Source: Aphelidium insulamus
Taxonomy: Eukaryota > Aphelidiomycota > Aphelidea > Aphelidiaceae
DNA length: 64,000 bases
Assembly: GCA_036784855.1 (NCBI GenBank)
Contig: JAZDSV010000021.1
Span: forward strand, 154,001-218,000
Direction of reading: 5' to 3'
Shown piece by piece: positions 31,853 to 42,589 of this stretch. Position 1 is the stretch's first letter. Every line of letters starts with the position of its first letter. The notes below the pieces were generated by a model. It saw only the letters and a list, made by a program, of their open reading frames with translations, did not search any database and was not told the origin of the DNA. A program made the translations under genes and the position numbers.

Positions 31853-33011
31853 TTTGAGTCAAAGTGAAATGATGAGTACAGTGAGCGGCTGATTGGCTAT
31901 GATAACCTCGCCGCCATTTGATTGGTTGATGAGATATTCGGGTCGGTGCGTGAAAGGTGAGCATTTATATGTAGTGACTGTGAGGCGAAATAGAAAGTCA
32001 CTGCTGTTCGCGGTATGTCGTCTCCGTTTCATGGCGAAGATGCAGTGGCTGAAGAGGAACTATGGCCGCGAGGGCAACAACTTCAATGCAAAGCAGCGAA
32101 GCCCGCGCGGACCGCTGTACATCGTTATGAAAGTCGCAGCAGTACATTGCACAGGCACAGCGCCATGACCTCACCAAGGCCCCGGGCTTCGTCGAAACCA
32201 CCCGCAATGGCTACATGGACATTGTTGTCGGAAAGCCTGCACGGTTGTCGCTTCCCGCGTAGAGCGCGTGATGGACGAGGCCGATATTGACAAATAGAAG
32301 ACAATGATGATAATGAAATGCGACAACGCGCTATTAGTATTTCTGCGCGATAGCAGCAGCTTCGAAGAGAAAACGGCGAGATACAAGTAAAGGAGAGGCA
32401 GGGTTTGAATCCCTTGGAGTCATTTGTCGACTGGAGTCCCTCTTCCTAGTACCTGGGTAATAGTCTCAGGCGTTTATGATCAAGACGTGCCGATTCTGAC
32501 CCGTTGGCGTATGGGGGTCAGACGGTGTTGAGAGGGCACACAGAGACGTTGGTGAACTTCCATCAAACTGGCTCTCACCGAGAAGCCTTACCGGAGTCCA
32601 AACATCAGTTTTGTCGGGGAAGCCCACACGCGGTTAAGGAAAAGCGATGTACCGAATCAGGGTGCCGGCGGTCAAGAAAATCCTACTTGGACATGGACAT
32701 CACGTCAATCAGCGAAATCATTGTGCGAAAACAAGATGTGCGCAATACCATTCTGTGATTAAGAGCTCCAGGATCAATAAACGTTAAATGCACAAAAAAA
32801 AACAAGTACAGAAGCGATCTAAAATACTTCCTGGTATGTTGTGACCCTGAATTGGTGGATAATCGATTATTATGGGAATCTACTGCACAGACTGACAATA
32901 GCAACGATGTGAACTATGCACATAAGCTTCGTTAATCAATCAATCAATCAATCAAGGATCAATTACTTGCCATACACACATAGTAGGCACACGTAATCTA
33001 CCACGCAGAAA
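31853..33011. other. Intergenic: ankyrin promoter, DIS3L2 relic, possible retroelement end
   Basis: 1.16 kb between the ankyrin gene (-) and PRM1 (+). 31853-31960 resembles the region upstream of the broken ankyrin copy. 32086-32350 is a DIS3L2 relic (listed separately). 32380-32800 has no open frame of note but contains GGTTTGAATCC at about 32404 (similar to a tRNA B box) and an A9 run near 32795. An (AATC)n run lies at 32933-32955. Confidence 0.5.
32086..32350 (+). pseudogene. Relic of a second DIS3L2 gene (5' part)
   Basis: CAATGCAAAGCAGCGAA here matches the start of DIS3L2 at 23031 and is followed by a similar GC-rich stretch. Further on, TTCGTCGAAACC...GACATTGTTGTCGG parallels the DIS3L2 segment near 23845-23885. 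GAGGCCGATATTGAC...GATGATAATGAAATGCG parallels the segment near 24150-24195. Large deletions and stops leave no coding capacity. Its position next to the intact ankyrin gene mirrors the ankyrin-DIS3L2 pair at 21-27 kb. Confidence 0.75.
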
Positions 33012-35047
33012 ATGCTGCCAAAGCATCCGTTTCCGCGCAGACGGGGTGATCTGTCACGCGCACATCTGTCACACATTACGCTGGCACTGTTGTTCACAAT
33101 GTGGCAACTGTATCACACTGGTCAGATAATCGAGCGCCAGATCCACCAGCTGAAAACAGACATTGGCGCGTCATGCACCGAACTGGAGTCGACCACTAAT
33201 CAAATATTGCTGGTGCCGCAGATGATGGTCAATCGCACAGCGCAGTCCACGCTCCTCATGGTACAGTCCACGGTCAATAAGACCCTCGAAATGCTGGGAC
33301 AGACGATTCGCCTGGTGGGACAAGCCGTTCAATTTCTCGTCGAGTCGTATCGGTGCAGTAACTGACTGCTATGCATATATATATATACTGATGGTTACAT
33401 ATTATAGGTCCGTGCTGCGGTGCATGGTGCAATCGGTGGTGGACACGTTTATCGACATGCTGAATGAAGTGTCCAAGTTCATACTGGATGATCTGGAGGA
33501 GGCCGGACTGCTGGTCACCGGCGCCGTGAACAAGGCGACCGGTGGCATAGCCGACGGTCTGAACAAGGCGCTGAACACGCTGGACTTTATGCACGCGTTC
33601 CCCGCCTCCAACATACAGATCCCCATGGTGGATATGCCGCGGTTCAGTGAGCACGCGCGTGAGCAAGCCCAGCAACTCAATGTGCCCACGCTCCGTCAGT
33701 TGATTGACGAGGGCGATGACTAGTACGTACTCTAACTGTGTAATGAACCGTTATAGTGCATGTATACACTAGCTATGTCTACTATAATTGTACACTATGA
33801 GAATCTATGTAACCTACAATGACAGCATCCAAAAGCCATTTGAGGACCTGGCGCGGCAAGTGGAGACTGGCGGACAGGCCGGATTGAATGTGCTGGATGC
33901 CTCGGTGTTTGAAGCGGCATTCGCGTCCATACCAGCCGTGCATTTTTGCGACACCATCCGGCTGGCGGTGGTGGACGAGATGGCCGACTACTACCACACG
34001 GCGCTCACTGTTTGCATGTGCATCATGGTCGCGGCACTGTTGGGAGTGGTGGCACTTCAGTGGCTGCTGGTGGTCAAGTGCCACGTGGTGCAGGACATGC
34101 TGGTGTCGCGACACTTGTCTCACGATGGCGCCGGTGCCAGCGGTGTCGGCGTGGATGCGAGCGCAAAGCTGATGGCGCAGCATCTGGCACACACGCTGCG
34201 CCACCCGCTGAGAGCAGAACTGTCGCGGTCGGTGGCCACTATGCTTGGCTACACGGTGCAGAGCGGGCGGCTGGTGGCACGGCAGCGGTGTCGCTGGTTC
34301 GTCGAGTACTGCGCGCACCCTCCCAGCGCACTGTGCATTCTGGTGGGCGCGCTAGGGGTGGCAGTGTGTCTGGTGCAGCAGCGCGTGTCGCAACAGCTGT
34401 GCGACGTGTACCTGCCGCGCCTGCAGTCCGAGGTGTCGGCGCAGACCGAGTCGGCCGTGCAGCTGATGGACATGCAGGTGACCAACTTTAACGAGGCCGT
34501 AATCGCGCGTGTCAACGCCGCCGTGGCCAGCGTGGAGCAGGCGGTGAACAGCGGCGCGTTCCAGCCCATCGACGACGCCAACCGCTCCATAAATGACACG
34601 CTGAACAGAGTGGTGGACCAGGCGGTGGACTATGTGCAGCACACCATGAAGCTGCAGCTGTTGACGCCGTTCATGAAAAAGGCCTCGGAATGCTTCATCA
34701 CCAACCGCGTGACCAAAGTGGCCAACGTGGTCGAAATGCTGGCCTCGTTCCGGTTGGCGTTCCCGCCGCTGGACACGAGCTTTCTGCAGTCCTCGTTGAG
34801 GGAGCTGAACGGCACGCTTCGTACGGCACAGGCCAACCTGTTTGGCGGCGATGTTCCAGTGTCCGCGGCGGCAAATGAGACAACCATGCGCCACGTTGGC
34901 GGCAAGGTGGGCGATCTGGTCGCAGCGTGGAACTGGCACATTGACCAGCAACTAACAGTCATGCTGTGGACCCTGCTGTTTGGCCTGGCTGTGGTGGTGC
35001 AGGGTTGCGCGGCGCTGCTCTACATGTCAATGTCCAGGTCTCAGTAA
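33012..35047 (+). CDS. PRM1: PRM1-type plasma-membrane fusion protein
   Basis: Three exons, 33012-33352, 33408-33722 and 33826-35047, give 625 residues in one frame; introns are 55 and 103 nt. TM1 lies in RAHLSHITLALLFTMWQLYH, followed by CTELESTTNQILLVPQMMVN, which matches the Prm1 N-terminal pattern. Other membrane segments: ALTVCMCIMVAALLGVVALQ (about residue 290), ALCILVGALGVAVCLV (about 400) and LTVMLWTLLFGLAVVVQGCA near the end. Many N-glycosylation sequons lie in the loops. Prm1 acts at cell-cell contact during mating in ascomycetes and is characteristic of Fungi. Its presence supports a fungal source and a sexual or fusion stage. No TGAAACA pheromone-type element is seen directly upstream. 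Confidence 0.8.
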
Positions 35048-35176
35048 CTCTTTGGTCAATTATGTGCGCCGGCAAATTGTACATATATGTATTGTGCATA
35101 TACTCGGTGTATATTGTAAGTACTTGTGCGTAGTCAATGTGCCATAAGCCTCGTGCAACCGCTGACATTAGCCATC

Positions 35177-38135
35177 TCAGCGGTCCTTTTTTCGTTTGCG
35201 TTTTTCTTCATCGTTACTTCCGCTCGGCCGTTGCTTCTTTTTGACAACTGCTGTGTGTACGTCTCCGCCCAAAGTCGTTACAGCGCCACTGACGGCAGCA
35301 GCATCAGCCAGCTTACGCTCCTCCTCCAGGAACTGAAGACCATCAGGAGTGGTGATGTAGCCGATAGAGGCTGCGCGTTTCACGGAATAAGGTGCTACCA
35401 ACCTATCATCTTTTGACACCGATTTCGTAGCTAGCACTGGGTCCATGAACGCAGTGGACAGTCGGCGCAGCGCTGCCATTACTCCAGATTTTTGATCCTT
35501 TAGGAACGGGTAAGTCGTTTGATTCAAGCCGCGCATAAAGAGGCGTGGAACAGTTGCTTCAAACGCCGAACTCGGGAATATTCTACGCGTGGCAGATTTT
35601 TGCTTGACGCCCAGTTGCATGTAGATGAATATCGAAGGCTTAATCTCCGGCGAATGATACAGCTTTGTGAAAAAGTCGTTGATGCTTGGCTCCGTAATGT
35701 CGCTCAATCCGGTGCCCGAAGACAGGTTCTTGACTTGTACTGCGATCACACTGAAGTCGGCATCATCGGGGCCAGTACGCACAGGAATCAGCAAGTCCAC
35801 CGTGGACTGATTTAGTTTGCAAAACACGGCTGCAAACCCGCAGTAAAATTCGCGAATAATTTCAATCGTTGGCGTGTACGTGACGCGTAAGTGAAATGGG
35901 TAAAATTTACTCTCCATCCTTTGATTGTTTCAGCGCTCAAACCACTGGCGTAGACCGCATCCAGCAGCACTTTGCCTCCGAAAGCCATTAGATAGTCAGT
36001 GAGTGGAATAGAGGATGAGTAGAAAAAATTTGCTTGGTCTGAGTCCCACTTTGTGGCCGAGTCTCGCGCCATGATAAGTAGCACTCGTGCAATCAATTCA
36101 CCGCGATAACCAGCCTCTACCGCTCCGAGTATCGCATCGTGGCACAGCTGGTCCAACACACCAAGCCAATCCAGACTGATATTATTACTCGTAAGCGCAA
36201 TCTCATCGTGCATTATCATTGCCGCCGCCTCTGACAGTATGGGCTCTGAGGCATGACCTACGATCATGTGCGAACGATCTGGTGCCATGTACATCAGGTA
36301 TGCCGCATGGCTGCGCACAACGTCAAACGAACGCTGGTCTCGCTCCTGCACGAAAAAACAAAGCCGCACTGATGCCAATGTCAGGCGGTTATTCCGCGCG
36401 AAATCCACGTCTCTTTTCGGTATCAGTTTGCTCTTTGCCAGCTCGATCGCATATCTGGTATTACCCGTAGTGGTTTCGCCTGCGTCTGCTTCGGCATATA
36501 CACGCCAGAGATATCGCCCAATGTAAACCATGTTCCTCAGAACGTGAGGCAAAGCATCTGGCGGTGACAGTCTGGGGGGCCACGGGAATCCAAAGCTGTA
36601 AAATGGCTGAAACAGCTTAGTGCCAACGCCCAATCGCATTGATGAGTCATACGACGCATCGGGAACAAAGTTTGATAGACTACCATAAGTATCCAGCAGC
36701 ACAAAGACGACAGGGCACTCTACAGGGATGAACTGCATTGCGTAGCGTAGCGCCTTGAAGAAAGAAAAAACTTTTTTCTCCCGGCCACGCACCGAGAAGG
36801 GCTTCAGCAACGAAGCTGCTTCGTCAATAACTACCAGATATGGCGATCGCTGCAATATGTATTGTCAGCGTTGGAGAGAGAAAATCTAGCATCATACATT
36901 GGTGATATCGCGACTTTGACTGTTTTTGAGTTTCTCCCAAACATGCACCAACCGTGTTGCAGCGTTGCTCAACGGGGTATCATGTAATTCAATAGCTTGT
37001 TCCAGAACCGGGTGGATACCCTTGCGTTTAAAAGACGGACTGTAAACTTTTTTCATCTGCTTATCCCATATCGCGCACAGCGTATCACTAAAATTTTTAC
37101 CAATTCGACAAGTAACGTGATCGGAGATCACTTGCCAGTCGATAAACTCCTGCAAGCCATGAAAAAAGTTCATAAAATTAGATGATAAAGCACCTCCGGC
37201 GTCACTTCGCCAAGCTTGCCACGCAGAAGAATGAGAAACGAGGCGATGAAACAGAGATAGTAGGTTACCAAGGCACTTTTTGAGGTATCGTTGCCAGTTA
37301 ATGATTCAAGATTACCTTCTGGTGGCAGCATCTTGTCTGCCATTGCTGATCTGTACGGCACAGAAAACACATCGATGCGCCTCAAGTTCACATAGAGCGA
37401 GTATTGAGATTTGGCATATTCAACCATGGCCCGGCTCTTTCCGACCCCGCTACTCTGAAATGCGACAACATACGGCGCCAGATATTCTGTTGGAGTCCAA
37501 TGATTCGATACGTATGAAACGTGAGCGTTAAAATCATCCAAACCGCTAACTGAGCCATTGTACGGTGCTTCGAATTGTGCAGCAAACGGCTGAAGTGTTT
37601 TGATGTCGAAATTTTCGCGCTCTTCAAAGAAGTGAGACTGCAATATCGATTTGATAGCGTCAGTGTCGTCGCCTGCTGCCGCACATGCTGCACCGATCTC
37701 GAAAGCCTGCGAAAATTTGTTTTCATAATTCGGCAGTTGTTCGAATTCGTCTCCAAAGTATTGCACCATCAGCGCATGGACCCGCGACCAAGCCTCCATT
37801 TTAGCTTTCATTTTGGCCATATCTCGGTCATACTCCGTTAATGCCTGTCGTCCTTTTCCCTTCGAAGTATCAGGCGGTGTAGCTGGCAAATTACTTTACA
37901 GTTTCAGTCAAAGAGCGGCCAAAAACCTACCAGTTGGCGCAACGGAAGCCATCAGTCCTCCTTCTCCGGGAACGGCAGTAATCCCAGATGTACCAGCCCC
38001 ATGGCTCGAAGACGGGGACCGCGCACTATCACTACTGCCGCTCTGAGACATGTATGCAGCACTGCGAACTACTGCCCTGCGACTGCTTTCATGGCGATGA
38101 TATTCTGACGCGGATTTTCTCGCCTTTGACGTCAT
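35177..38135 (-). CDS. Crinkler/RHS-like P-loop NTPase with PD-(D/E)xK nuclease end; one frame break
   Basis: Exon 1 is 37931-38135 (Ser-rich MTSKARKSASEYHRH). A 48-nt intron leads to exon 2, then a 45-nt intron (GTGCTT...TTGCAG, about 37138-37182) and a third intron near 36856-36900. The NTPase has FQSSGVGKSRAMVEYAK (Walker A variant, about 37440) and SPYLVVIDEAASLL (Walker B, about 36830). The last 230 codons (35177-35917) contain LNQSTVDLLIPV and VIAVQVKNLSS, fitting a D...(E/Q)xK nuclease core, and end in KRKRKKDR, a likely nuclear signal. These features match Crinkler-RHS type effectors known in chytrids and oomycetes. Near 35920 the frame changes by one base without a good intron, so the gene may be damaged. 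No signal peptide is seen. Confidence 0.72.
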
Positions 38136-38980
38136 CGCAGATAGGTTTTTTTTTCGGCGGAGATCGATGTTTTATTTAAGTAGCATGCGGGGTGCAACCT
38201 AAATATGAATTAAATACCTTAACCTTAGATACCTTAGATTATTATATTAGGCTTTCGAGGCCAAGGTCGAGATCAAGTTAATATCAAAAACGGTGTTATA
38301 TCTTGAAAATTACTTGATCAACTCGAAAAACTATGCGTTATGACCGCCAACGAGCTACAGATGCCGAAGGCATCTATATTTTGTCGGCTTCAACTTGAAA
38401 CTTGAAACTTAGAAATATGCCGAATTTCCTGTGCAGGTATGGTATACGGGCCCAAATTCTGTTGTTTTTGCGTCCAAAGCAATGCAATCTTGATAGAAAT
38501 GACATCGCAAAATCGATTTGAGAGTGTCAGTGTCATTGCCTGCATCAGTACATGCTGTATCGATCTCGAGAGCCTGCGGAAATTAGTTCGTCAATTTGTT
38601 CGTCAAGTTGACGCGACGAGACCTGGCATTCCCTGCATATCTGACGGAGCTGGAAGCAATCGGGCCACGGTCGCGTTTTGCAGTAGTCCCCACAGTGTCA
38701 CCAGCTTCAGTGCGGACGGAGTACGACGCCGCATTATTAGTACTCCCGCTCTGAGACATCACTTTGAACGGCACAATGCTGTTTTAAACCGCACATTTGA
38801 CGATAGCCTTAACCGAGGACTACTCAGGCGGCTGAGCCAAGGCGTTCAGCTCAGTGTATTACAGATATACATACGGTGTCGGAAGCTACGTATCATACCT
38901 CATTGCACGATGCAAGAAGTGCAAGTGCAGATGAAGCTGAATGAATATTTTACAGTGCGTAAGAAGTGCGTAAGAATCAC
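38136..38980. other. Intergenic with a decayed Crinkler/RHS copy
   Basis: 845 bp. 38490-38775 is a relic of the neighbouring Crinkler-like gene (listed separately). 38180-38440 is AT-rich and without recognisable content. Confidence 0.55.
38490..38775 (-). pseudogene. Relic of a second Crinkler/RHS-like gene, 5' part
   Basis: On the plus strand, GATTTGAGAGTGTCAGTGTC...ATCGATCTCGAGAGCCTGCG near 38515-38580 matches GATTTGATAGCGTCAGTGTC...ACCGATCTCGAAAGCCTGCG at 37649-37710. The downstream part, ending ACTCCCGCTCTGAGACAT (about 38742-38760), matches the exon 1 region ACTGCCGCTCTGAGACAT at about 38034-38052. Order and orientation agree, so this is a tandem-duplicated, decayed copy. It keeps no coding capacity. 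Confidence 0.75.
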
Positions 38981-39721
38981 ATGATGGACAGTGGCATGAA
39001 CGAAGATCTGCTGGCCATTGGCAACGTTACGCCGTGTTCCGCCGACAGCTGCAATGCAGATGTGATGCAGTCACACCTCTCGGCCGTGTCCACCGCCGCA
39101 ACAGAGTTCCACGTCCAGGTGGTGCACGACCCGCAGCAATGCGGCGGCAAGGTGTGGGAGGCCGCGGCGGTGCTGTCGCGGTACCTGCAGTGGCGCGTGG
39201 CGCTGGACCCGCGCGCGTTCCGCGGCCAGACCGTGCTGGAGATCGGTGCTGGCACTGGGGTGGTGGGTCTGGCACTGGCCAGAGCGGCCGGGGTGTGCAG
39301 TGTTGTCAGTGGCTGTGCGCACGATGACACACGGGGTGGTGAGCAGGACGGTATTGGGCAGCTTATCCTGACCGACTTGCCGATGCTGTGCCCGCTGCTG
39401 GAGGCCAATATTGCTGCGAATGGATTCCACGCCGAGTGCATGGCCGGCACTGTCAGGGCACAGCCGCTTCCGTGGGGCGAGCCTGTGCGCGATCACTTGA
39501 AGCTTGCCGAGTGCCGCGTGGACCTCATACTGATATCGGACTGCGTGTACCTGGAGTCGTGCTTTGAGCCGCTGCTGGACACCATGCGTCAGTTGATCAC
39601 CGCTGACTCAACGGTGTGCTACATGAGCTACAAGAGGCGGCGCCGTGCAGACAAGCGGTTCTTTCGCTCGCTGCACAAGTACTTTTCCGTGCGCAGTGTG
39701 CGTGTTGCATATAAAACTTAA
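38981..39721 (+). CDS. METTL21/EFM6-like protein-lysine methyltransferase
   Basis: Single exon, 246 residues from ATG 38981. GKVWEAAAVLSRYLQW is the family W-x(2)-A motif. TVLEIGAGTGVVGLALARAA is SAM-binding motif I, QLILTDLPMLCPLLEANI motif II, and LILISDCVYLESCFEPLL the post-II motif with DxxY. The end, MSYKRRRRADKRFFRSL, is typical of the fungal Efm6 / METTL21 group, which methylates lysines of elongation factor eEF1A or chaperones. Assignment to EFM6 specifically is by the YKxRRxADKRFF block and is tentative. Confidence 0.82.
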   Translation: MMDSGMNEDLLAIGNVTPCSADSCNADVMQSHLSAVSTAATEFHVQVVHDPQQCGGKVWEAAAVLSRYLQWRVALDPRAFRGQTVLEIGAGTGVVGLALARAAGVCSVVSGCAHDDTRGGEQDGIGQLILTDLPMLCPLLEANIAANGFHAECMAGTVRAQPLPWGEPVRDHLKLAECRVDLILISDCVYLESCFEPLLDTMRQLITADSTVCYMSYKRRRRADKRFFRSLHKYFSVRSVRVAYKT

Positions 39722-40198
39722 TATGTCTATATATATATATATATATATGCTACTCTATAGGCACTACCACTTCATATTATATGCAGGTGGTGGAGGATCC
39801 AGCACATGCAGTTTACAGCAGGCAAAGACTGTTTTTGTACGAGATACGCATAAAGTAGATACATACAATATACATATGCAGTGTGTATGTGGCCACTATG
39901 GAAGCCAGGCCATCGATTTACCGCGATTTGTGCAACCTGAACGGAAAGCGCACAAATGAAACGTTGCGACCCGCGCTGATTCGCGATTTGGCCGCGCTGA
40001 AACAGCAACGTTGCACAGCGCGTTTCGGGTTTGGCGTTGCGAGCACAATTACGCGCTTGCCATTCTCTTCCCGCCAACGACGCTAATTGCAGCGTTCTAC
40101 AGTTTATCTTATTTCTAATATCGAAGTTGTATACCTTCATCTTCACAGCTATCCAGCCACATCCATCCACATCCATCCACATTCACCACTCGACATCT
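39722..40198. promoter_or_regulatory. Intergenic / Myb gene leader with TGAAAC elements
   Basis: 477 bp. It contains a TA run near 39729-39749, TGAAAC elements at 39957 and 39998, and a repeated ATCCATCCAC-type leader (about 40155-40185) just before the Myb start. No gene is seen. Confidence 0.5.
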
Positions 40199-41839
40199 AT
40201 GAACACGTACAGCAACAATAGCGGGGTCAATCTGCACTTTCCGTGTGCTTTGGGCGGCAGCACGACCGATTTGGAGCAGATGCAGACTATCTACCAGAAT
40301 AATGCCATGCCGGACAACAGTTCGTTCTCTCCCTCCGCGGCCATGGGCAGCTACACGGACTTGAGCCAGGCGGCGTTAAAACGCAAAAACAGTCTCTCCA
40401 CCGATCTGCTCTCCTACAAGTTGAACTCCACTTGTCTCGCACCCGTTCTGCCTCGCTGCGATGAGCACCAGGCCTCCCCACAACAGCCGTACTTCGCCGC
40501 CAAAAATGCGTTCATGATGCCATCCTACGCCATGGCCAGCGAGAGTACAGGCAATCTGGCCGCTCCAAATTCTCCAGCCCTAAAGTTCAATGGCTCCGTC
40601 AGCGATCTATTGAACTTTTCCGAGGCTACCGACAGTCAGGGCGCAGTGACGCCAGTGTCATCGCGGTGGCCGTATGCGTCCCGTCCACAGCACCAGGTGA
40701 ACAGTAGCAGCCAGTTCAGCCCGACCGTATCCAGCGCGGACATGCCGCCGCCAAGTCTGACCGGTTCCACCAACTCGATGGTGCGGTCCACCATGTCGTT
40801 GAGTTCATCGCACACGGCCACCCCGTACTCCTTCTCCTACTCGTCGATGAACCACTCGTCGACATCGTCGCTCTCCAAACGGAAGCGTCAGACTGACCAC
40901 CACCACAACGATCTAGACATGTTGGCCATGCCCTCGCCGCCGCAGAGTGTGCGGGGTTCGCGTGGCGCCTTCACCACTGGACACGGCAACGTGAACATTA
41001 ACACTGCGTCATCCTCTGACTGGAGTGCCGACGAGGATTCGGCACTGATCGCCGCCGCAGAGCGCTGTGGCGGCCAGTGGGATCGCGTGGCCGCCGAAAC
41101 ACTGCCCCATCGAACCATGAACGAGTGCATCGATCGGTGGTGTCGGTTGCAGACCTCGTCGCCGGGCACACAGCTATCGGCAGGTAGCCCTGCCACACCG
41201 CGCCGCCCAAACTACAGCAGCATCAGCATCAGCGATCGGAATGTTAACAGGGACAACATTGGCAACAGCAGCGCGAGCAGTCTACTCCTCGGCATGGCCA
41301 TCTCGTCCAAGCGCCGCAAATCCGCTTGGACCCATGAGGAGGACAAGCTGCTGACGGAGGCGTACGAACGCTTTCCGAAACAGTGGGCACGCATCGCGGC
41401 CATGATGCCCGGTCGCACCAACCACCAGGTGAAGCAGCGCTGGTGCTACGTGCTGGACGCCAACATACGCAACGGGCCGTGGACGGGCCGGGAGGACGAC
41501 CTGCTGCGGCTGGGCTACGCGCAGTTCCAGAACCAGTGGGCCAAGATCGCGTCGCTGATCCCCGGCCGCACCAACATCCAGTGCCGCAACCGGTGGAAGG
41601 ACGTGCTGAACCCCGACATCAAGCACGGGCCGTGGACCAAGGCGGAGGACGAGCAGCTGGACGCCGAGTACTTGAAGTACGGCAATCGGTGGGCGGTTAT
41701 TGCGGGCGCGATGAGCGGAAGGACGGGGCTGCAGTGCCGTGACCGTTTCATGCGTCGGCACGGTGACCGGCGGTCGCGCACAGCTTCAGCCGGCGACACG
41801 ATCTCGCAGTCTGGCGAGTCGACGGCGTCGCTCACCTAG
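40199..41839 (+). CDS. Myb-like transcription factor with four SANT/Myb repeats
   Basis: Single exon, 546 residues from ATG 40199. The first 270 residues are Ser/Asn/Pro-rich and disordered. A divergent first Myb repeat, DWSADEDSALIAAAERCGG...RTMNECIDRWCRL, lies at about 275-325. Three canonical repeats follow (about 365-525): SAWTHEEDKLLTEAYERF, GPWTGREDDLLRLGYAQF and GPWTKAEDEQLDAEYLKY. Each ends in a helix with RTNxQxxxRW or the like. The spaced tryptophans are kept. Three or four repeats suggest DNA binding as in c-Myb or SNAPc190-type proteins. No activation domain can be named. The TGAAAC elements upstream resemble those in the secreted-gene promoters. Confidence 0.87.
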   Translation: MNTYSNNSGVNLHFPCALGGSTTDLEQMQTIYQNNAMPDNSSFSPSAAMGSYTDLSQAALKRKNSLSTDLLSYKLNSTCLAPVLPRCDEHQASPQQPYFAAKNAFMMPSYAMASESTGNLAAPNSPALKFNGSVSDLLNFSEATDSQGAVTPVSSRWPYASRPQHQVNSSSQFSPTVSSADMPPPSLTGSTNSMVRSTMSLSSSHTATPYSFSYSSMNHSSTSSLSKRKRQTDHHHNDLDMLAMPSPPQSVRGSRGAFTTGHGNVNINTASSSDWSADEDSALIAAAERCGGQWDRVAAETLPHRTMNECIDRWCRLQTSSPGTQLSAGSPATPRRPNYSSISISDRNVNRDNIGNSSASSLLLGMAISSKRRKSAWTHEEDKLLTEAYERFPKQWARIAAMMPGRTNHQVKQRWCYVLDANIRNGPWTGREDDLLRLGYAQFQNQWAKIASLIPGRTNIQCRNRWKDVLNPDIKHGPWTKAEDEQLDAEYLKYGNRWAVIAGAMSGRTGLQCRDRFMRRHGDRRSRTASAGDTISQSGESTASLT

Positions 41840-42025
41840 TAGTTGAACGTGTTTATTCTGGCATAAACGACTGTTTTGTGTCTTTGTGTCTGTGCCTGAG
41901 CGAATTTCCGTCAGTCCCGCCAGCCAATCAGCGTCGTGCAAATTAGTATTTAGCCGCCTGAATTGAGCCGCGGCACCGGTAATTTCACACATTTGTCACC
42001 ATCACTTCATTTCACCATCTTCAAC

Positions 42026-42394
42026 ATGCAAACACGTCACAAACACTCGGAATTGGTTCGACAAATTGTGAGCGAAGTGCCGCACAAGGTGATGCCGTAC
42101 TTCATTCGAAGCAATCCGTACAATGTGGCGTGGGCTTACAAAGTGTCACCACACGGTCAAGATTTGGACACAGTGCTGCGCGCCGTGTACACTGCAATGA
42201 CCAAGCGCGTGCAACCTCGCTGCAAGTATGCCATATATTGCGGTGCTGCTAATAATGATGGAAAGTCTGGCAAGTCGGCTGGTGGTGTGGCTAGTCGACG
42301 ACTTGCGTTTGGCAAACCATACACCGTTGACGACAAGATGCAATGGGAAAATCCTGCCACAATTGAAAATTTGTGGCCAGCACCAAGGCTCTGA
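42026..42394 (+). CDS. Small protein of unknown function (122 aa)
   Basis: Single open frame from ATG 42026, 122 residues, no intron needed. The composition is ordinary globular: LVRQIVSEVPHKVMPYFIRS, VAWAYKVSP, LDTVLRAVYTAM and a C-terminal MQWENPATIENLWPAPRL. A basic Lys/Arg-Gly patch lies around residue 80 (GKSGKSAGGVASRR). No signal peptide or membrane segment. I do not recognise it. It lies 187 bp downstream of the Myb gene on the same strand; the intergenic region holds CCAATCAG. Confidence 0.5.
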   Translation: MQTRHKHSELVRQIVSEVPHKVMPYFIRSNPYNVAWAYKVSPHGQDLDTVLRAVYTAMTKRVQPRCKYAIYCGAANNDGKSGKSAGGVASRRLAFGKPYTVDDKMQWENPATIENLWPAPRL

Positions 42395-42589
42395 TTGCGA
42401 ATAGCGAATGGAACATGGAACACGCCGTCTTCTTTCTTCGTGGTTTCAATTATGCCGAGCGTTGGGATTGATGGATGATGCTTCAATGTTCTGTGCTCTG
42501 CACAAGTATACACTTACAAATATAATATTAATTATAACATAAAATCCTGGCGCTACATTTATATTTCTGGATGCAGGACAATGTTACAG

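Noticed and set aside
32398-32415. tRNA gene suggested by GGTTTGAATCC
   Set aside because: The T-stem does not close to five pairs and no A box, anticodon arm or acceptor stem could be found.
33723-33825. PRM1 as two separate genes because of the TAG at 33721
   Set aside because: A GTACGT donor at 33723 and an acceptor at 33825 restore one frame (Tyr codon split), so this stop is removed by splicing.
37138-37182. Another ATGA stop/start overlap, within the Crinkler-like gene (37170-37173)
   Set aside because: A 45-nt intron with a GTGCTT donor, a TCTAAT branch-like site and a TTGCAG acceptor joins the two frames in phase, so the overlap is inside an intron.
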